Made by a program: the position numbers and the translations under genes. A DNA stretch of 12,199 nt from NCBI GenBank assembly GCA_028291125.1, contig JAQGIN010000441.1:1-12199 (forward strand), in the 5' to 3' direction. This DNA is from Caulobacter sp. GTDB lineage: Bacteria; Pseudomonadota; Alphaproteobacteria; Caulobacterales; Caulobacteraceae. The notes below the pieces were generated by a model. It made no database searches. It saw only the letters and a program-made list of their open reading frames with translations, and had not been told where the DNA came from. Each line of letters opens with the position of its first letter. The stretch's first letter is position 1. Below, piece by piece: positions 1 to 8,641 of this stretch.

Positions 1-1172
1 CCCACCGCGACCAGGGTCATGACGCACATATAGATCGCCGTCACCGCGCCGCGGTGGCGGGTGGGGGTCAGGTATTGGATGCCCGCCAGGCAGGGGCCGG
101 CGGTGGACGACAGGAAGAAGGTCACCAGGCCGAACGCCACCGCCGCCGAGGCCGCGCTCGGCGCCAGGCTCAGGGCCACCGCGCAGGGCGCCACCAGGAT
201 CAGCCCGGCGGCGATGGCGACCAGCGGCGCGCCGGCCACGCCCCGCCGATGCAGGCGGTCGGTGAGCCAGCCGCCATAGAGATTGCCCATGGGGCTGGCC
301 ACCAGCACCACCGATCCGACCAGATAGCCCGTCTGTGGCAGGCTCAGATGGTGCACGCGCGAGAACAGCGACGGGGACCAGGCGCCGAAGGCCTGGACTA
401 GAATGATCGCGCAGCAGGCGGCGGCGATATGCAGGCTGTAGGCCGCGCCATGTTGCGCCATGAACGCGCCGGCCGCGCGAAAGCCGCCGCCCGTCGACGG
501 CCGCGCCTCGCGGGCCGGCTCCTTGAGGGTGAGCAACAGCAGCAGGATCAGCACCACGCCCGGCAGCAGGGCGGCCAGGAACAGGGCTTGCCAGGGCTGG
601 AACGCGCCCAATCCCGGCACGTGCAGGCCCGTGGCTGGAATGACGGAGCCCAGCAGCCAAGCGCCGGCGATCAGGGCCAGGGTCTTGCCCAGCGGCGAGC
701 CCATGGTGAACACCGAGACCGCCCGCGACAGCTGCGGCCGCGGGAAATAGGCGGCGATCAGCGACATGGCCGCGGGCACCAGCGCCGCCTCGCCCAGCCC
801 CACCAACACCCGGGCCGCGAAAAGCCCGCCAAAGCTGTTGGCGAAGGCGCAGGCGCCCGTGCCGGCGCTCCACACCACGATGCCGACGATGATCGTCCAT
901 CGACGATTGGCGATGTCGGCCAGGCGGCCCAGCGGGATCCCGGCCAGGCAATAGAGAATAACGAAGCCCAGGCCCTGCAACATGCCAAGTTGAGTGTCGG
1001 ACAGGTGCATTTGGGTGCGCAGCGGCACCAGCACCAAGGCCATGACAAAGCGGTCGAGAAACGACACCAGGTGGGCCAGGCTCAACAGCGCCACCACGTA
1101 CCAGGCATAGATCGACGCCTTCTGGGTCGCGCTTTCCTGGGCGGGGCCGCCGTCGACGATGCTCTGGCTCAT
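1..1172 (-). CDS. MFS transporter, C-terminus cut off by window edge
   Basis: This is an inner-membrane major facilitator superfamily permease, probably importing the compound handled by this cluster or exporting a product. The 390 visible residues hold about ten hydrophobic segments. They include the loop 2-3 signature GRLADIANRR (residues 82-91), a FLDR motif in the first helix region (38-41) and RVLVGLGEAALVPAAMS (121-137), a pattern common in Spinster-like MFS proteins of alphaproteobacteria. The last one or two helices and the stop lie beyond the left edge. The ATG at 1172 is chosen because GAGAGGA precedes it at good spacing. It begins 10 bp after the stop of the serine hydrolase gene, so it is the third gene of the receptor-hydrolase-permease operon. 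The MFS family call is firm; the substrate is unknown. Confidence 0.9.
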   Translation of the reverse strand, partial: MSQSIVDGGPAQESATQKASIYAWYVVALLSLAHLVSFLDRFVMALVLVPLRTQMHLSDTQLGMLQGLGFVILYCLAGIPLGRLADIANRRWTIIVGIVVWSAGTGACAFANSFGGLFAARVLVGLGEAALVPAAMSLIAAYFPRPQLSRAVSVFTMGSPLGKTLALIAGAWLLGSVIPATGLHVPGLGAFQPWQALFLAALLPGVVLILLLLLTLKEPAREARPSTGGGFRAAGAFMAQHGAAYSLHIAAACCAIILVQAFGAWSPSLFSRVHHLSLPQTGYLVGSVVLVASPMGNLYGGWLTDRLHRRGVAGAPLVAIAAGLILVAPCAVALSLAPSAASAAVAFGLVTFFLSSTAGPCLAGIQYLTPTRHRGAVTAIYMCVMTLVAV

Positions 1173-1182
1173 GGTCGTCCTC

Positions 1183-2328
1183 TCAGGAATAGAGCGCGGC
1201 GACCAGCGCCGTGCAGCGTTCACCCGAGCCGGACCCGGCGCACATGAAGTTTGGGCTATAGGCGAAGGCCAGGCCGCGTTCGGGATCGGCGAAGCCCAGC
1301 GCCCCGCCGGCGCCGGGATGGCCGAAGGCGCGCGGATTGTCGCCCATCGGCACTAGGTCCGGCGTGTTGAGGAAGAATCCGAGGCCGTAGCGATAGGGGC
1401 GATCGGTCATGGCGCAGACCTCGTCCCACTGCAGCGTGCGGGCCCGTTCGATCTCGCCCGGCGACAGCAGGGTGACGCCGTCCAGCGCCCCGCCCTGGGC
1501 CAAGGCCGCATAGACCCGCGCCACCGACCGGGCGGTCCCGTGGCCGTTGGAAGACGGCAGCACGCCGCGCTTGAAGGCGTCGGTGTTGTAGAATTGCGGC
1601 CCCACCGGCCGCATGTGCCAGGCCCGTCCCAGGTTGGTCGACGGGTCGGCGAAGGCCTGGACGGTGTGGTGGGCGGCGTTGCCGATGATCGGCGCGACGC
1701 GCGCGTCCTGTTCGTCGTTCAGCCCCCAGCCATAGTCGACGCCCAGCGGCCCGGCGATCTCCTCCTGGAAGAAGGTGTTCAGCAGCCGCCCGTCGACCCG
1801 CCGCACCAGCTCGCCGAGCATGAAACCCATGGTCATCGACTGATAGGCGCCGCGCGATCCGGCCGGCCATTCGGGCGGCTGGCGCTCAATCGCCGCCACC
1901 ATCGACTCCCAGTCCATGACCGAATTGGGCGGCGCGGAATCGGCGAACAACACGCCGGACTTGCCGCCCAGCACCTGGGCGACGGTGATCTGGTCCTTGC
2001 CCGCCTGGCCAAAGCCCGGCCAATACCGCGCGACGGGCGCCGACAATTCCAGGGCGCCGCGTTCGATCAGGCGGTGGACGCACAGCGCCGCCATGCCCTT
2101 ACCCACCGACATCATGCAAACCAGCGTGTCGCGCTCCCAAGGTCGGCCGGTCTGGGGATCGGCCAAGCCGCCCCACAGATCCACCACCTTGCGGCCGTCG
2201 GCATAGACGCAGACGGCCGCGCCGACCTCTTCACGTTGGGCGAAATTGTCGGCGAAGGCCTTCGCCACGCGGGCGAAGGCCGGATCGCAGACACCGCGGA
2301 CATCGGCGCTCAAGGCGAGGTCTTTCAA
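1183..2328 (-). CDS. Serine hydrolase, class C beta-lactamase / EstB esterase family
   Basis: A 381-residue SxxK hydrolase that probably cleaves an ester, lactone or amide in the imported compound; true beta-lactamase activity is unlikely. The visible active-site pattern is Ser74-Val-Gly-Lys77 (nucleophile and general base), Tyr162 in GAYQSMTMGF (the family's catalytic Tyr region) and His337 in GHPGAGG, which replaces the KTG box of beta-lactamases and is typical of EstB-like esterases. No signal peptide is seen, so it should act in the cytoplasm. The start is a TTG, with AAGGAA five bases upstream; no in-frame ATG occurs before Met72, which would remove the N-terminal part and lie almost on the active-site serine. 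It follows the receptor stop by 9 bp and precedes the permease by 10 bp, so all three should be co-transcribed. The family is clear, the substrate unknown. Confidence 0.9.
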   Translation of the reverse strand: MKDLALSADVRGVCDPAFARVAKAFADNFAQREEVGAAVCVYADGRKVVDLWGGLADPQTGRPWERDTLVCMMSVGKGMAALCVHRLIERGALELSAPVARYWPGFGQAGKDQITVAQVLGGKSGVLFADSAPPNSVMDWESMVAAIERQPPEWPAGSRGAYQSMTMGFMLGELVRRVDGRLLNTFFQEEIAGPLGVDYGWGLNDEQDARVAPIIGNAAHHTVQAFADPSTNLGRAWHMRPVGPQFYNTDAFKRGVLPSSNGHGTARSVARVYAALAQGGALDGVTLLSPGEIERARTLQWDEVCAMTDRPYRYGLGFFLNTPDLVPMGDNPRAFGHPGAGGALGFADPERGLAFAYSPNFMCAGSGSGERCTALVAALYS

Positions 2329-2333
2329 GGCCG

Positions 2334-2337
2334 TTCC

Positions 2338-2339
<2 letters not shown>
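2334..2339 (-). promoter_or_regulatory. Ribosome binding site supporting a TTG start
   Basis: On the minus strand AAGGAA overlaps the TAA stop of the TonB-dependent receptor and lies five bases before the TTG taken as start of the serine hydrolase. It is the only good Shine-Dalgarno sequence near that N-terminus, and it suggests that hydrolase translation is coupled to termination of the receptor. Confidence 0.6.
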
Positions 2340-4530
<2,191 letters not shown>

Positions 4531-4551
4531 CGCCCTGTTTCGACCATCGGA

Positions 4552-4581
4552 ATAATTACAATATCAAATCTGTTATAACAA
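4552..4581 (-). promoter_or_regulatory. Candidate promoter of the receptor operon
   Basis: Reading the minus strand, TTGTTA (4581-4576) could be a -35 box, and TAATTA or AATTAT (4558-4552), 17 or 18 bases further on, a -10 box. The -35 box would overlap the TGTTATAACA operator, so a bound repressor would block polymerase. TTGATA at 4567-4562 is another possible -35, but has no good partner. This is a weak, pattern-only call. Confidence 0.25.
4571..4580. promoter_or_regulatory. Operator palindrome TGTTATAACA (copy 1, perfect)
   Basis: A perfect 10-bp palindrome in the spacer between the receptor operon and the gntR gene. The same sequence recurs exactly at 6932-6941 and with one mismatch at 6847-6856, always upstream of genes of this cluster. 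GntR-family proteins bind short palindromes with GT and AC in the half-sites, and the regulator gene lies about 150 bp away, so it is the likely binder. Binding by this protein is inferred. Confidence 0.7.
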
Positions 4582-4620
4582 TTTCACTTTGTCGAGCGAT
4601 AATCGTCGGTGCGGATTTTC

Positions 4621-4658
4621 GGGCTGATGGGTCGCGCATATTTTGCGCAGGGCTGATG
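4621..4658. repeat. Direct repeat GGGCTGATG flanking a small hairpin
   Basis: GGGCTGATG occurs at 4621-4629 and again at 4650-4658, 29 bp apart (close to three helical turns). Between the copies lies an inverted repeat, GCGCA (4634-4638) and TGCGC (4644-4648), with loop TATTT. It sits in the middle of the divergent spacer, upstream of gntR. It could bind a second regulator in tandem or be chance; no U-tract follows, so it is not a terminator. Confidence 0.4.
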
Positions 4659-4691
4659 TGGCGGCGCCTGGTGGCGCGTCATAGCGATCCA

Positions 4692-4701
4692 CGGTATAAC
4701 A
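4692..4701. promoter_or_regulatory. Degenerate operator half-matching TGTTATAACA (copy 2)
   Basis: CGGTATAACA matches the shared palindrome at eight of ten positions, with the right half TATAACA intact. It lies 28 bp before the gntR start. Its TATAAC (4695-4700) also resembles a -10 box for gntR, although no convincing -35 box is seen 16-18 bp upstream. The right half overlaps an inverted pair AACA-TAT-TGTT (4698-4708). This arrangement would suit weak autoregulation of the regulator gene. Confidence 0.4.
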
Positions 4702-4729
4702 TATTGTTCGCTGGGCGGACGGAGGTGAG

Positions 4730-5476
4730 ATGTCGGACTCTTTCGCGCTATCCAACGGGCGGCCCACGCCGATGGGCCCCGTCGAACGCTACGACACCCT
4801 GGCCGACCGGGCCTATGAACAGCTGCGCCACGCCCTGATGAGCGGCAGCTTCAATCCGGGCCAGAAGCTGACCATCCGCAAGATCGCCGCGGTGCTCAAC
4901 ATCAGCGCCACCCCGGCCCGCGACGCCATCAGCCGCCTGGTCTCCGAGCGCGTGCTCGAATCGGGCCTCAACCGCACCGTCTCGGTGCCGCTGCTGGACG
5001 CCGGCAAGATCCGCGAGATCTATCTGATGCGCACGGCGCTCGAGGGCCTAGCCGCCGAACTGGGCGCCGCCAACATGTCGGAACAGGACATCTCGGCCTT
5101 GGAGCGCACCCAGATCGCGCTGATCGCGGCCATGGACCGCAACGACTACAAGCGCGTGCTCGAGGAGAACGAGACGTTCCACTTCTCGCTCTACAACGCC
5201 TCGGGCGCGCCGATGCTGGTGGAGACCATCCAGCAACTGTGGCTCAAGCTGGGCCCGTCGCTGAACTTCCTCTATCCGTCCTACAACCACTCGCGCAAAG
5301 GCGTCAGCCATCACCTGAGCACCATCCGGGCCCTGCGGGCGCGCGATCCCGCCCAGGTGCGCCAGGCTATAGAGAGCGACCTTCGCGACGGCGCCCAGGA
5401 GCTGCAGGGCGCGCTCGACGCCAATCTCAGCGCCCAGGTCGCGACGCCGAAGAAACCCCGCGCCGCCCGGACCTGA
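4730..5476 (+). CDS. GntR-family transcriptional regulator, FCD subfamily
   Basis: A 248-residue DNA-binding regulator, probably a repressor released by a pathway intermediate. Residues 21-87 form the winged helix-turn-helix: AYEQLRHALMSGSFNPGQKL leads into IRKIAAVLNISATPARDAISRLVSERVL (49-76), with recognition helix around 60-72. Residues 93-230 are an all-helical FCD effector domain. FCD proteins usually bind a metal through Asp or Asn and three His; here the matching positions appear to be Asn147, His151 and His195, while the place of the third His seems to hold Asp217. The ATG at 4730 has GGAGG four bases upstream. The gene is divergent from the receptor operon and converges on the amidase gene with 9 bp between stops. 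TGTTATAACA sites before all three target units make it the likely regulator of the whole cluster. Confidence 0.92.
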   Translation: MSDSFALSNGRPTPMGPVERYDTLADRAYEQLRHALMSGSFNPGQKLTIRKIAAVLNISATPARDAISRLVSERVLESGLNRTVSVPLLDAGKIREIYLMRTALEGLAAELGAANMSEQDISALERTQIALIAAMDRNDYKRVLEENETFHFSLYNASGAPMLVETIQQLWLKLGPSLNFLYPSYNHSRKGVSHHLSTIRALRARDPAQVRQAIESDLRDGAQELQGALDANLSAQVATPKKPRAART

Positions 5477-5485
5477 CGGCCTCGC

Positions 5486-6817
5486 TCACCCGCCGCGCAC
5501 GGCGCTTTCCAGGGCGGCCGCCAGGCTGAGCAGCGCCCGGTCGGCGCCGGCCGCGCCGACCAGCATCAGGCCGACCGGGGCCTCGCCTTGGTCCTGGCAG
5601 GGTATGGAGATGGCGCAGCGGTCGAGGAGATTGGCCGTGGCGGCGTTGCGGATGACCAGGCCGTTGACGGCGTAATAGGCCGCGTCGTCCGCCAGATCGG
5701 CGATCCTCGGCGCGACCACCGCCACGGTCGGCATCACCAGGGCGTCGAAGTCCCGGGTGCGCGCCCGAGCCAGGTCGATCAGCGCGGCGCGCAGCCGCAA
5801 CATCTCGAAATAGTCCCGGGCGCTGGCCTCGCCGGCCTTGAGGAAGCGGTTCATCACCCGCGGATCGCAGTCCGCGGCGATGCGCTCGAACAAGGTTGCG
5901 TGAGCGGCGAAACCCTCGATCGGCGAGAAGCCGCCGGCGGCGTTCAGCTGCGGCAGGCGGGCGAGCTCGGGGAAGGCGATGTCCTCGATCACCGCGCCGG
6001 CCGCCTCCAGGCGATGCAGGGCGGCGTCGAAGGCCGCGGCCACGGCCGGCTCCAGCGAGTCGAGCACATAGTCGCGCGGCACGGCCAGGCGCGGAAAATC
6101 GGGCGCCGCCGGCGTCGCCGCCTGGCCCGACAGCACGGCGTCGAGCGCCTGGCAGCCGGTGACGTCGCGGGCGATCGGCCCGACCGAATCCAGCGACGCG
6201 GCCAGGGCGAACACCCCGCGCCGGCCAACCCGCGCGGCGGTCGGCTTAAAGCCGGTCAGGCCGCAGAAGGCCGCCGGGATCCGCACCGAGCCGCCGGTGT
6301 CTGTGCCGATCGCGCCGGCGGCCATGCCGTCGCTGACCGACACCGCCGCGCCCGAGGACGAGCCGCCGGGAATGCGGGCCTGGTCGCGCCGCCACGGATT
6401 GAGCGGCGTGCCGAAATGCGGGTTGAGCCCCAGGCCCGACAGGGCGAACTCGGTCATATTGGTCTTGCCGACGATCACCGCGCCGGCGGCCCGCAGCCGG
6501 CCGACGACCTCGGCGTCGGCCGTGGCCGCCGGCTCGCCGGCCATGGCGGTCGAGCCGGCCAGGGTGACCTCGCCGGCGACATCGAACAGATCCTTGATCG
6601 AGATCACCGCCCCGTCGAGCGGCGACAGGGCCGCGCCGCCCGCCCGCCGCGCGTCGCTGGCCGCCGCGGCCTGGGCGGCGTCATAGAGGACGGTGAAGAC
6701 GCGCGCCCCCTCCCCGTCCGGATCGCGGGCCTGGGCCAAACACGCGGCCAGGCAGTCCTGACTGGAAGCGCTCTCGCCGTTCGGATCCGGCGTCAACCAA
6801 GGCGTCTGGGGGGTCAT
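5486..6817 (-). CDS. Amidase-signature family amidohydrolase
   Basis: A 443-residue enzyme that hydrolyses an amide, carbamoyl or related C-N bond, presumably in the cytoplasm. The Ser-cisSer-Lys triad is visible: Lys75 in SIKDLF, cis-Ser153 in GGSSSG and nucleophile Ser177 in GTDTGGSVRIPAAFCGLTGFKP. The spacing of 24 between the two serines equals that in fatty acid amide hydrolase. No GatA-partner genes are nearby, so a role in tRNA amidation is unlikely. The reading frame is open up to 6880, but that start would place the operator at 6847-6856 inside the gene and add a Cys/Arg-rich leader unlike the family. The ATG at 6817 begins a normal N-terminus, although its ribosome site is weak (GAGCGAGA). 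It is transcribed alone, divergent from the SDR-BKACE-Hyu operon. The family is certain, the substrate unknown; allophanate, aryl amides and small aliphatic amides are all handled by relatives. Confidence 0.93.
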   Translation of the reverse strand: MTPQTPWLTPDPNGESASSQDCLAACLAQARDPDGEGARVFTVLYDAAQAAAASDARRAGGAALSPLDGAVISIKDLFDVAGEVTLAGSTAMAGEPAATADAEVVGRLRAAGAVIVGKTNMTEFALSGLGLNPHFGTPLNPWRRDQARIPGGSSSGAAVSVSDGMAAGAIGTDTGGSVRIPAAFCGLTGFKPTAARVGRRGVFALAASLDSVGPIARDVTGCQALDAVLSGQAATPAAPDFPRLAVPRDYVLDSLEPAVAAAFDAALHRLEAAGAVIEDIAFPELARLPQLNAAGGFSPIEGFAAHATLFERIAADCDPRVMNRFLKAGEASARDYFEMLRLRAALIDLARARTRDFDALVMPTVAVVAPRIADLADDAAYYAVNGLVIRNAATANLLDRCAISIPCQDQGEAPVGLMLVGAAGADRALLSLAAALESAVRGG

Positions 6818-6846
6818 TGGATCTCGCTCTGGCAGCTTGGAACAGC

Positions 6847-6856
6847 CGTTATAACA
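6847..6856. promoter_or_regulatory. Operator palindrome CGTTATAACA (copy 3, one mismatch)
   Basis: The 8-bp core GTTATAAC is perfect; only the first base differs from TGTTATAACA. It lies 30 bp upstream of the amidase ATG, where bound protein would obstruct the amidase promoter. An inverted pair ACAAGT (6854-6859) and ACTTGT (6880-6885) overlaps its right edge. Confidence 0.65.
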
Positions 6857-6894
6857 AGTCTGATCCCGCCTGCGGTCCAACTTGTCGCGGAAAG

Positions 6895-6930
6895 TTTCAA
6901 ATTTTGCCCATTGCGGCCGAAAATTCCAAA
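6895..6930. repeat. AT-rich imperfect inverted repeat in the amidase/SDR spacer
   Basis: AATTTT (6900-6905) and AAAATT (6920-6925) are inverted around a 14-base loop, and TTT (6895-6897) pairs with AAA (6928-6930) beyond a mismatch. It lies between the two operators and overlaps the proposed SDR -35 box. It may be simply an AT-rich, bendable promoter upstream element, or a site for a second regulator. Confidence 0.3.
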
Positions 6931-6940
6931 GTGTTATAAC
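6911..6940 (+). promoter_or_regulatory. Candidate promoter of the SDR-BKACE-Hyu operon
   Basis: TTGCGG (6911-6916) and TATAAC (6935-6940) with an 18-bp spacer form a plausible sigma-70 promoter. The -10 box is embedded in the perfect TGTTATAACA operator, so a protein on the operator would cover it. Transcription would begin near 6947, giving a leader of roughly 16 bases. Pattern-only evidence. Confidence 0.35.
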
Positions 6941-6941
6941 A
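6932..6941. promoter_or_regulatory. Operator palindrome TGTTATAACA (copy 4, perfect)
   Basis: Identical to the copy at 4571-4580. It ends 21 bp before the SDR ATG and overlaps the best -10 candidate of that operon. It is separated from the copy facing the amidase by 85 bp centre to centre, close to eight helical turns, so two dimers could lie on the same face of the DNA. Confidence 0.7.
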
Positions 6942-6952
6942 GATAGCAGTTT

Positions 6953-6957
6953 GGAGG
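6953..6957 (+). promoter_or_regulatory. Ribosome binding site fixing the SDR start
   Basis: GGAGG five bases before the ATG at 6963. It decides the start against an upstream in-frame ATG at 6882, which would make the operator and promoter coding and would add 27 residues before the beta-alpha-beta fold. Confidence 0.75.
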
Positions 6958-6962
6958 CGTCG

Positions 6963-7724
6963 ATGAATCAGCGAGTGGTGGTAACGGCGGCGGCGGGCGG
7001 AATCGGCCTGGGCATCGCCCAGGTGTTCCTCGACGCCGGGGCCAAGGTCCACATTTGCGACGTCGACGCCCAGGCTCTCGGCCGGGCCCTGGCGGCGCAT
7101 CCGGGCCTGAGCGGTTCGCTGGCCGATGTCGGCTCGGCCCAGGCGGTGAGCGAGCTTGGCCAAGCCGTCGACAAGACCCTGGGCGGCGTCGACGTGGTGA
7201 TCAACAACGCCGGCGTCGGCGGCCCGCGCGGGCCGATCGACGAGGTCAGCGACGATGACTGGGACGCGGTGATGCGGGTCAATGTCACCGGCATGTTCTA
7301 CATGGTGCGCGAGTTCGCGCCGCGCCTGAAGGCCCAGGGCTCGGGCTCGATCATCAACATCTCCAGCACCTCGGTGCGCACCGGCCTGCCCAACCGCACG
7401 CCCTATATCGTCTCCAAGGCGGCGATCGAGGGCCTGACCAAGAACCTGGCCCGCGAGCTTGGCCCCTTCAACATCCGCTGCAACAGCATCTCCCCCGGGT
7501 CGATCGAGAACGACCGCGGCCGCGCCTTGCTGCGCCAGAAGGCCGAGCGCGAGGGGATCACCTACGAGCAGGCGCTGGCCCAGCGCCTGGCCTTCATCTC
7601 CATGCGCTCGCGCATCGATCCGCGCGAGGTGGGCGAAGCGGCGCTGTTCCTGGCCTCCGACAAGGCCGGCCACATCACCGGCCAGCAGATGAGCGTGTGC
7701 GGCAACGTCGAATGGGAGGGCTGA
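6963..7724 (+). CDS. Short-chain dehydrogenase/reductase (SDR), classical type
   Basis: A 253-residue NAD(P)-dependent oxidoreductase, likely oxidising a hydroxyl of the substrate to a ketone. The Rossmann glycine motif is TAAAGGIG (8-15), with Ala in place of the first Gly; Asp33 at the end of strand 2 favours NAD over NADP. NNAG is at 81-84, and the catalytic tetrad is Asn107, Ser135, Tyr148 and Lys152 (YIVSK). The SPGSIEND segment (178-184) and the C-terminal GHITGQQMSVCGN are normal for the FabG-like branch. Length is typical. It is the first gene of its operon and ends two bases before the GTG of the BKACE gene. Being next to a beta-keto acid cleavage enzyme, it may turn a 3-hydroxy acid into the 3-keto acid used there, or a secondary alcohol into a ketone for HyuAB. 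The substrate is unknown. Confidence 0.93.
   Translation: MNQRVVVTAAAGGIGLGIAQVFLDAGAKVHICDVDAQALGRALAAHPGLSGSLADVGSAQAVSELGQAVDKTLGGVDVVINNAGVGGPRGPIDEVSDDDWDAVMRVNVTGMFYMVREFAPRLKAQGSGSIINISSTSVRTGLPNRTPYIVSKAAIEGLTKNLARELGPFNIRCNSISPGSIENDRGRALLRQKAEREGITYEQALAQRLAFISMRSRIDPREVGEAALFLASDKAGHITGQQMSVCGNVEWEG
7714..7720 (+). promoter_or_regulatory. Ribosome binding site supporting a GTG start for BKACE
   Basis: GGGAGGG lies within the end of the SDR gene, six bases before the GTG at 7727. It supports that GTG over the in-frame ATG at 7712, which lies just before this sequence and has no ribosome site of its own. Confidence 0.65.
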
Positions 7725-7726
7725 TC

Positions 7727-8641
7727 GTGAGCCAGGGCAAGACCATCATCACCTGCGCGGTCACGGGCGGCGGCGCCTATACCGACAAGATGAAAGCCGT
7801 TCCGGTGACGCCGGAGCAGATCGCCGACGAATGCTTCGCGGCGGCGCGGGCCGGCGCGGCCGTCTGCCACATCCATGTGCGCGACATCCACACCGGCGCG
7901 GCCAGCATGGAGCGGGCCTATTATCGCGAGGTCGTCGAACGCATCCGGGCCGGCAAGACCGACCTGGTCATCAACCTGACCACCGGCATGGGCGCGCGCT
8001 ACATTCCCAGCCCCGACGCCCCTCTGGAACCGGCGCCGGGCTCGACCCTGACCACGCCGGAGATCCGGGTGCAGCATGTGCTCGACCTGAAGCCGGAGAT
8101 CTGCAGCCTTGACATCGGCACGATGAACTTCGGCGCTCACGCCGTGCTCAATACGCCCACCCACGTGTCGCGCATGGCGACGCTGGTGCGCGAGGCGGGC
8201 GTCAAACCTGAGCTCGAGGTATTCGACATCGGTCATATCGATCAGGCTCGACGGATGATCGCCAATGGCCTGATCGACGGCCCGCCCTTCTTCCAGATCT
8301 GCCTGGGCGTGGCCGGCGGCGCCCCCGCCACCGCCGAGACCATGCTGGCGATGAAGAGCCAACTGCCGGCCGACGCCCATTGGGGCGGTTTTGGCATCTC
8401 CGCCGCCTCGTTCCCGATGGTCGCCCAATGCGTCCTGCTGGGCGGCCATGTTCGGGTCGGGCTGGAGGACAACCTCTATCTGGCGCGCGGCGAATTGGCG
8501 CCCGGCAACGCGGCCCTGGTTGAGCGGGCGGTCGACATCGTCCATCTGCTGGGCGGCGAGGTGGCCAGCCCCGCTGAAGCCCGTGACATTCTTGGCCTCA
8601 ACACCCAGACGAAGGAGCAGGCCGGTGTGGTTTTCGTGTGA
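7727..8641 (+). CDS. Beta-keto acid cleavage enzyme (BKACE, DUF849 family)
   Basis: A 304-residue TIM-barrel metalloenzyme. Family members condense a beta-keto acid with acetyl-CoA and cleave it to acetoacetate and a new acyl-CoA; the founding member is 3-keto-5-aminohexanoate cleavage enzyme (Kce) of lysine fermentation. The zinc ligands are visible as His48 and His50 in HIHVRD and Glu247 in RVGLEDN, with Arg243 and Asp248 spaced as in Kce. The family motifs TCAVTGG (9-15), VINLTTGMG and SLDIGTMNFG are also present. The substrate side-chain pocket cannot be read by eye. The GTG start has a strong GGGAGGG; the gene begins two bases after the SDR stop and overlaps the HyuA start by 17 bp, so the three are translationally coupled. 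In carnitine pathways a dehydrogenase feeds such an enzyme; the SDR here may do the same. Confidence 0.92.
   Translation: MSQGKTIITCAVTGGGAYTDKMKAVPVTPEQIADECFAAARAGAAVCHIHVRDIHTGAASMERAYYREVVERIRAGKTDLVINLTTGMGARYIPSPDAPLEPAPGSTLTTPEIRVQHVLDLKPEICSLDIGTMNFGAHAVLNTPTHVSRMATLVREAGVKPELEVFDIGHIDQARRMIANGLIDGPPFFQICLGVAGGAPATAETMLAMKSQLPADAHWGGFGISAASFPMVAQCVLLGGHVRVGLEDNLYLARGELAPGNAALVERAVDIVHLLGGEVASPAEARDILGLNTQTKEQAGVVFV
8613..8617 (+). promoter_or_regulatory. Ribosome binding site supporting a GTG start for HyuA
   Basis: AGGAG seven bases before the GTG at 8625, inside the end of the BKACE gene. No ATG lies in frame near the conserved DTGGTFTD motif, so GTG is the best start. Confidence 0.6.

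Noticed and set aside
4575..4588. TATAACAATTTCAC resembles part of the lac operator of E. coli and of cloning vectors.
   Set aside because: The match stops on both sides of this short stretch and it is better explained as the right half of the shared palindrome plus AT-rich promoter sequence; no other vector sequence is present.
5474..5520. A terminator between the convergent gntR and amidase genes.
   Set aside because: Only 9 bp separate the stops, and no GC stem followed by a T run was seen in either direction.
6818..6880. N-terminal extension of the amidase from an ATG at 6880.
   Set aside because: It would make the operator at 6847-6856 coding and adds a leader unlike the family; the ATG at 6817 fits better.
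5588..6946. A 452-codon plus-strand frame over the amidase gene and the promoter spacer.
   Set aside because: It is antisense to the amidase, whose Ser-cisSer-Lys motifs are intact, and would run through both operators.
8391..8624. N-terminal extension of HyuA into the BKACE gene.
   Set aside because: The extended frame overlaps a well-conserved part of BKACE and has no homologous look; the GTG at 8625 with AGGAG precedes the family's first motif.
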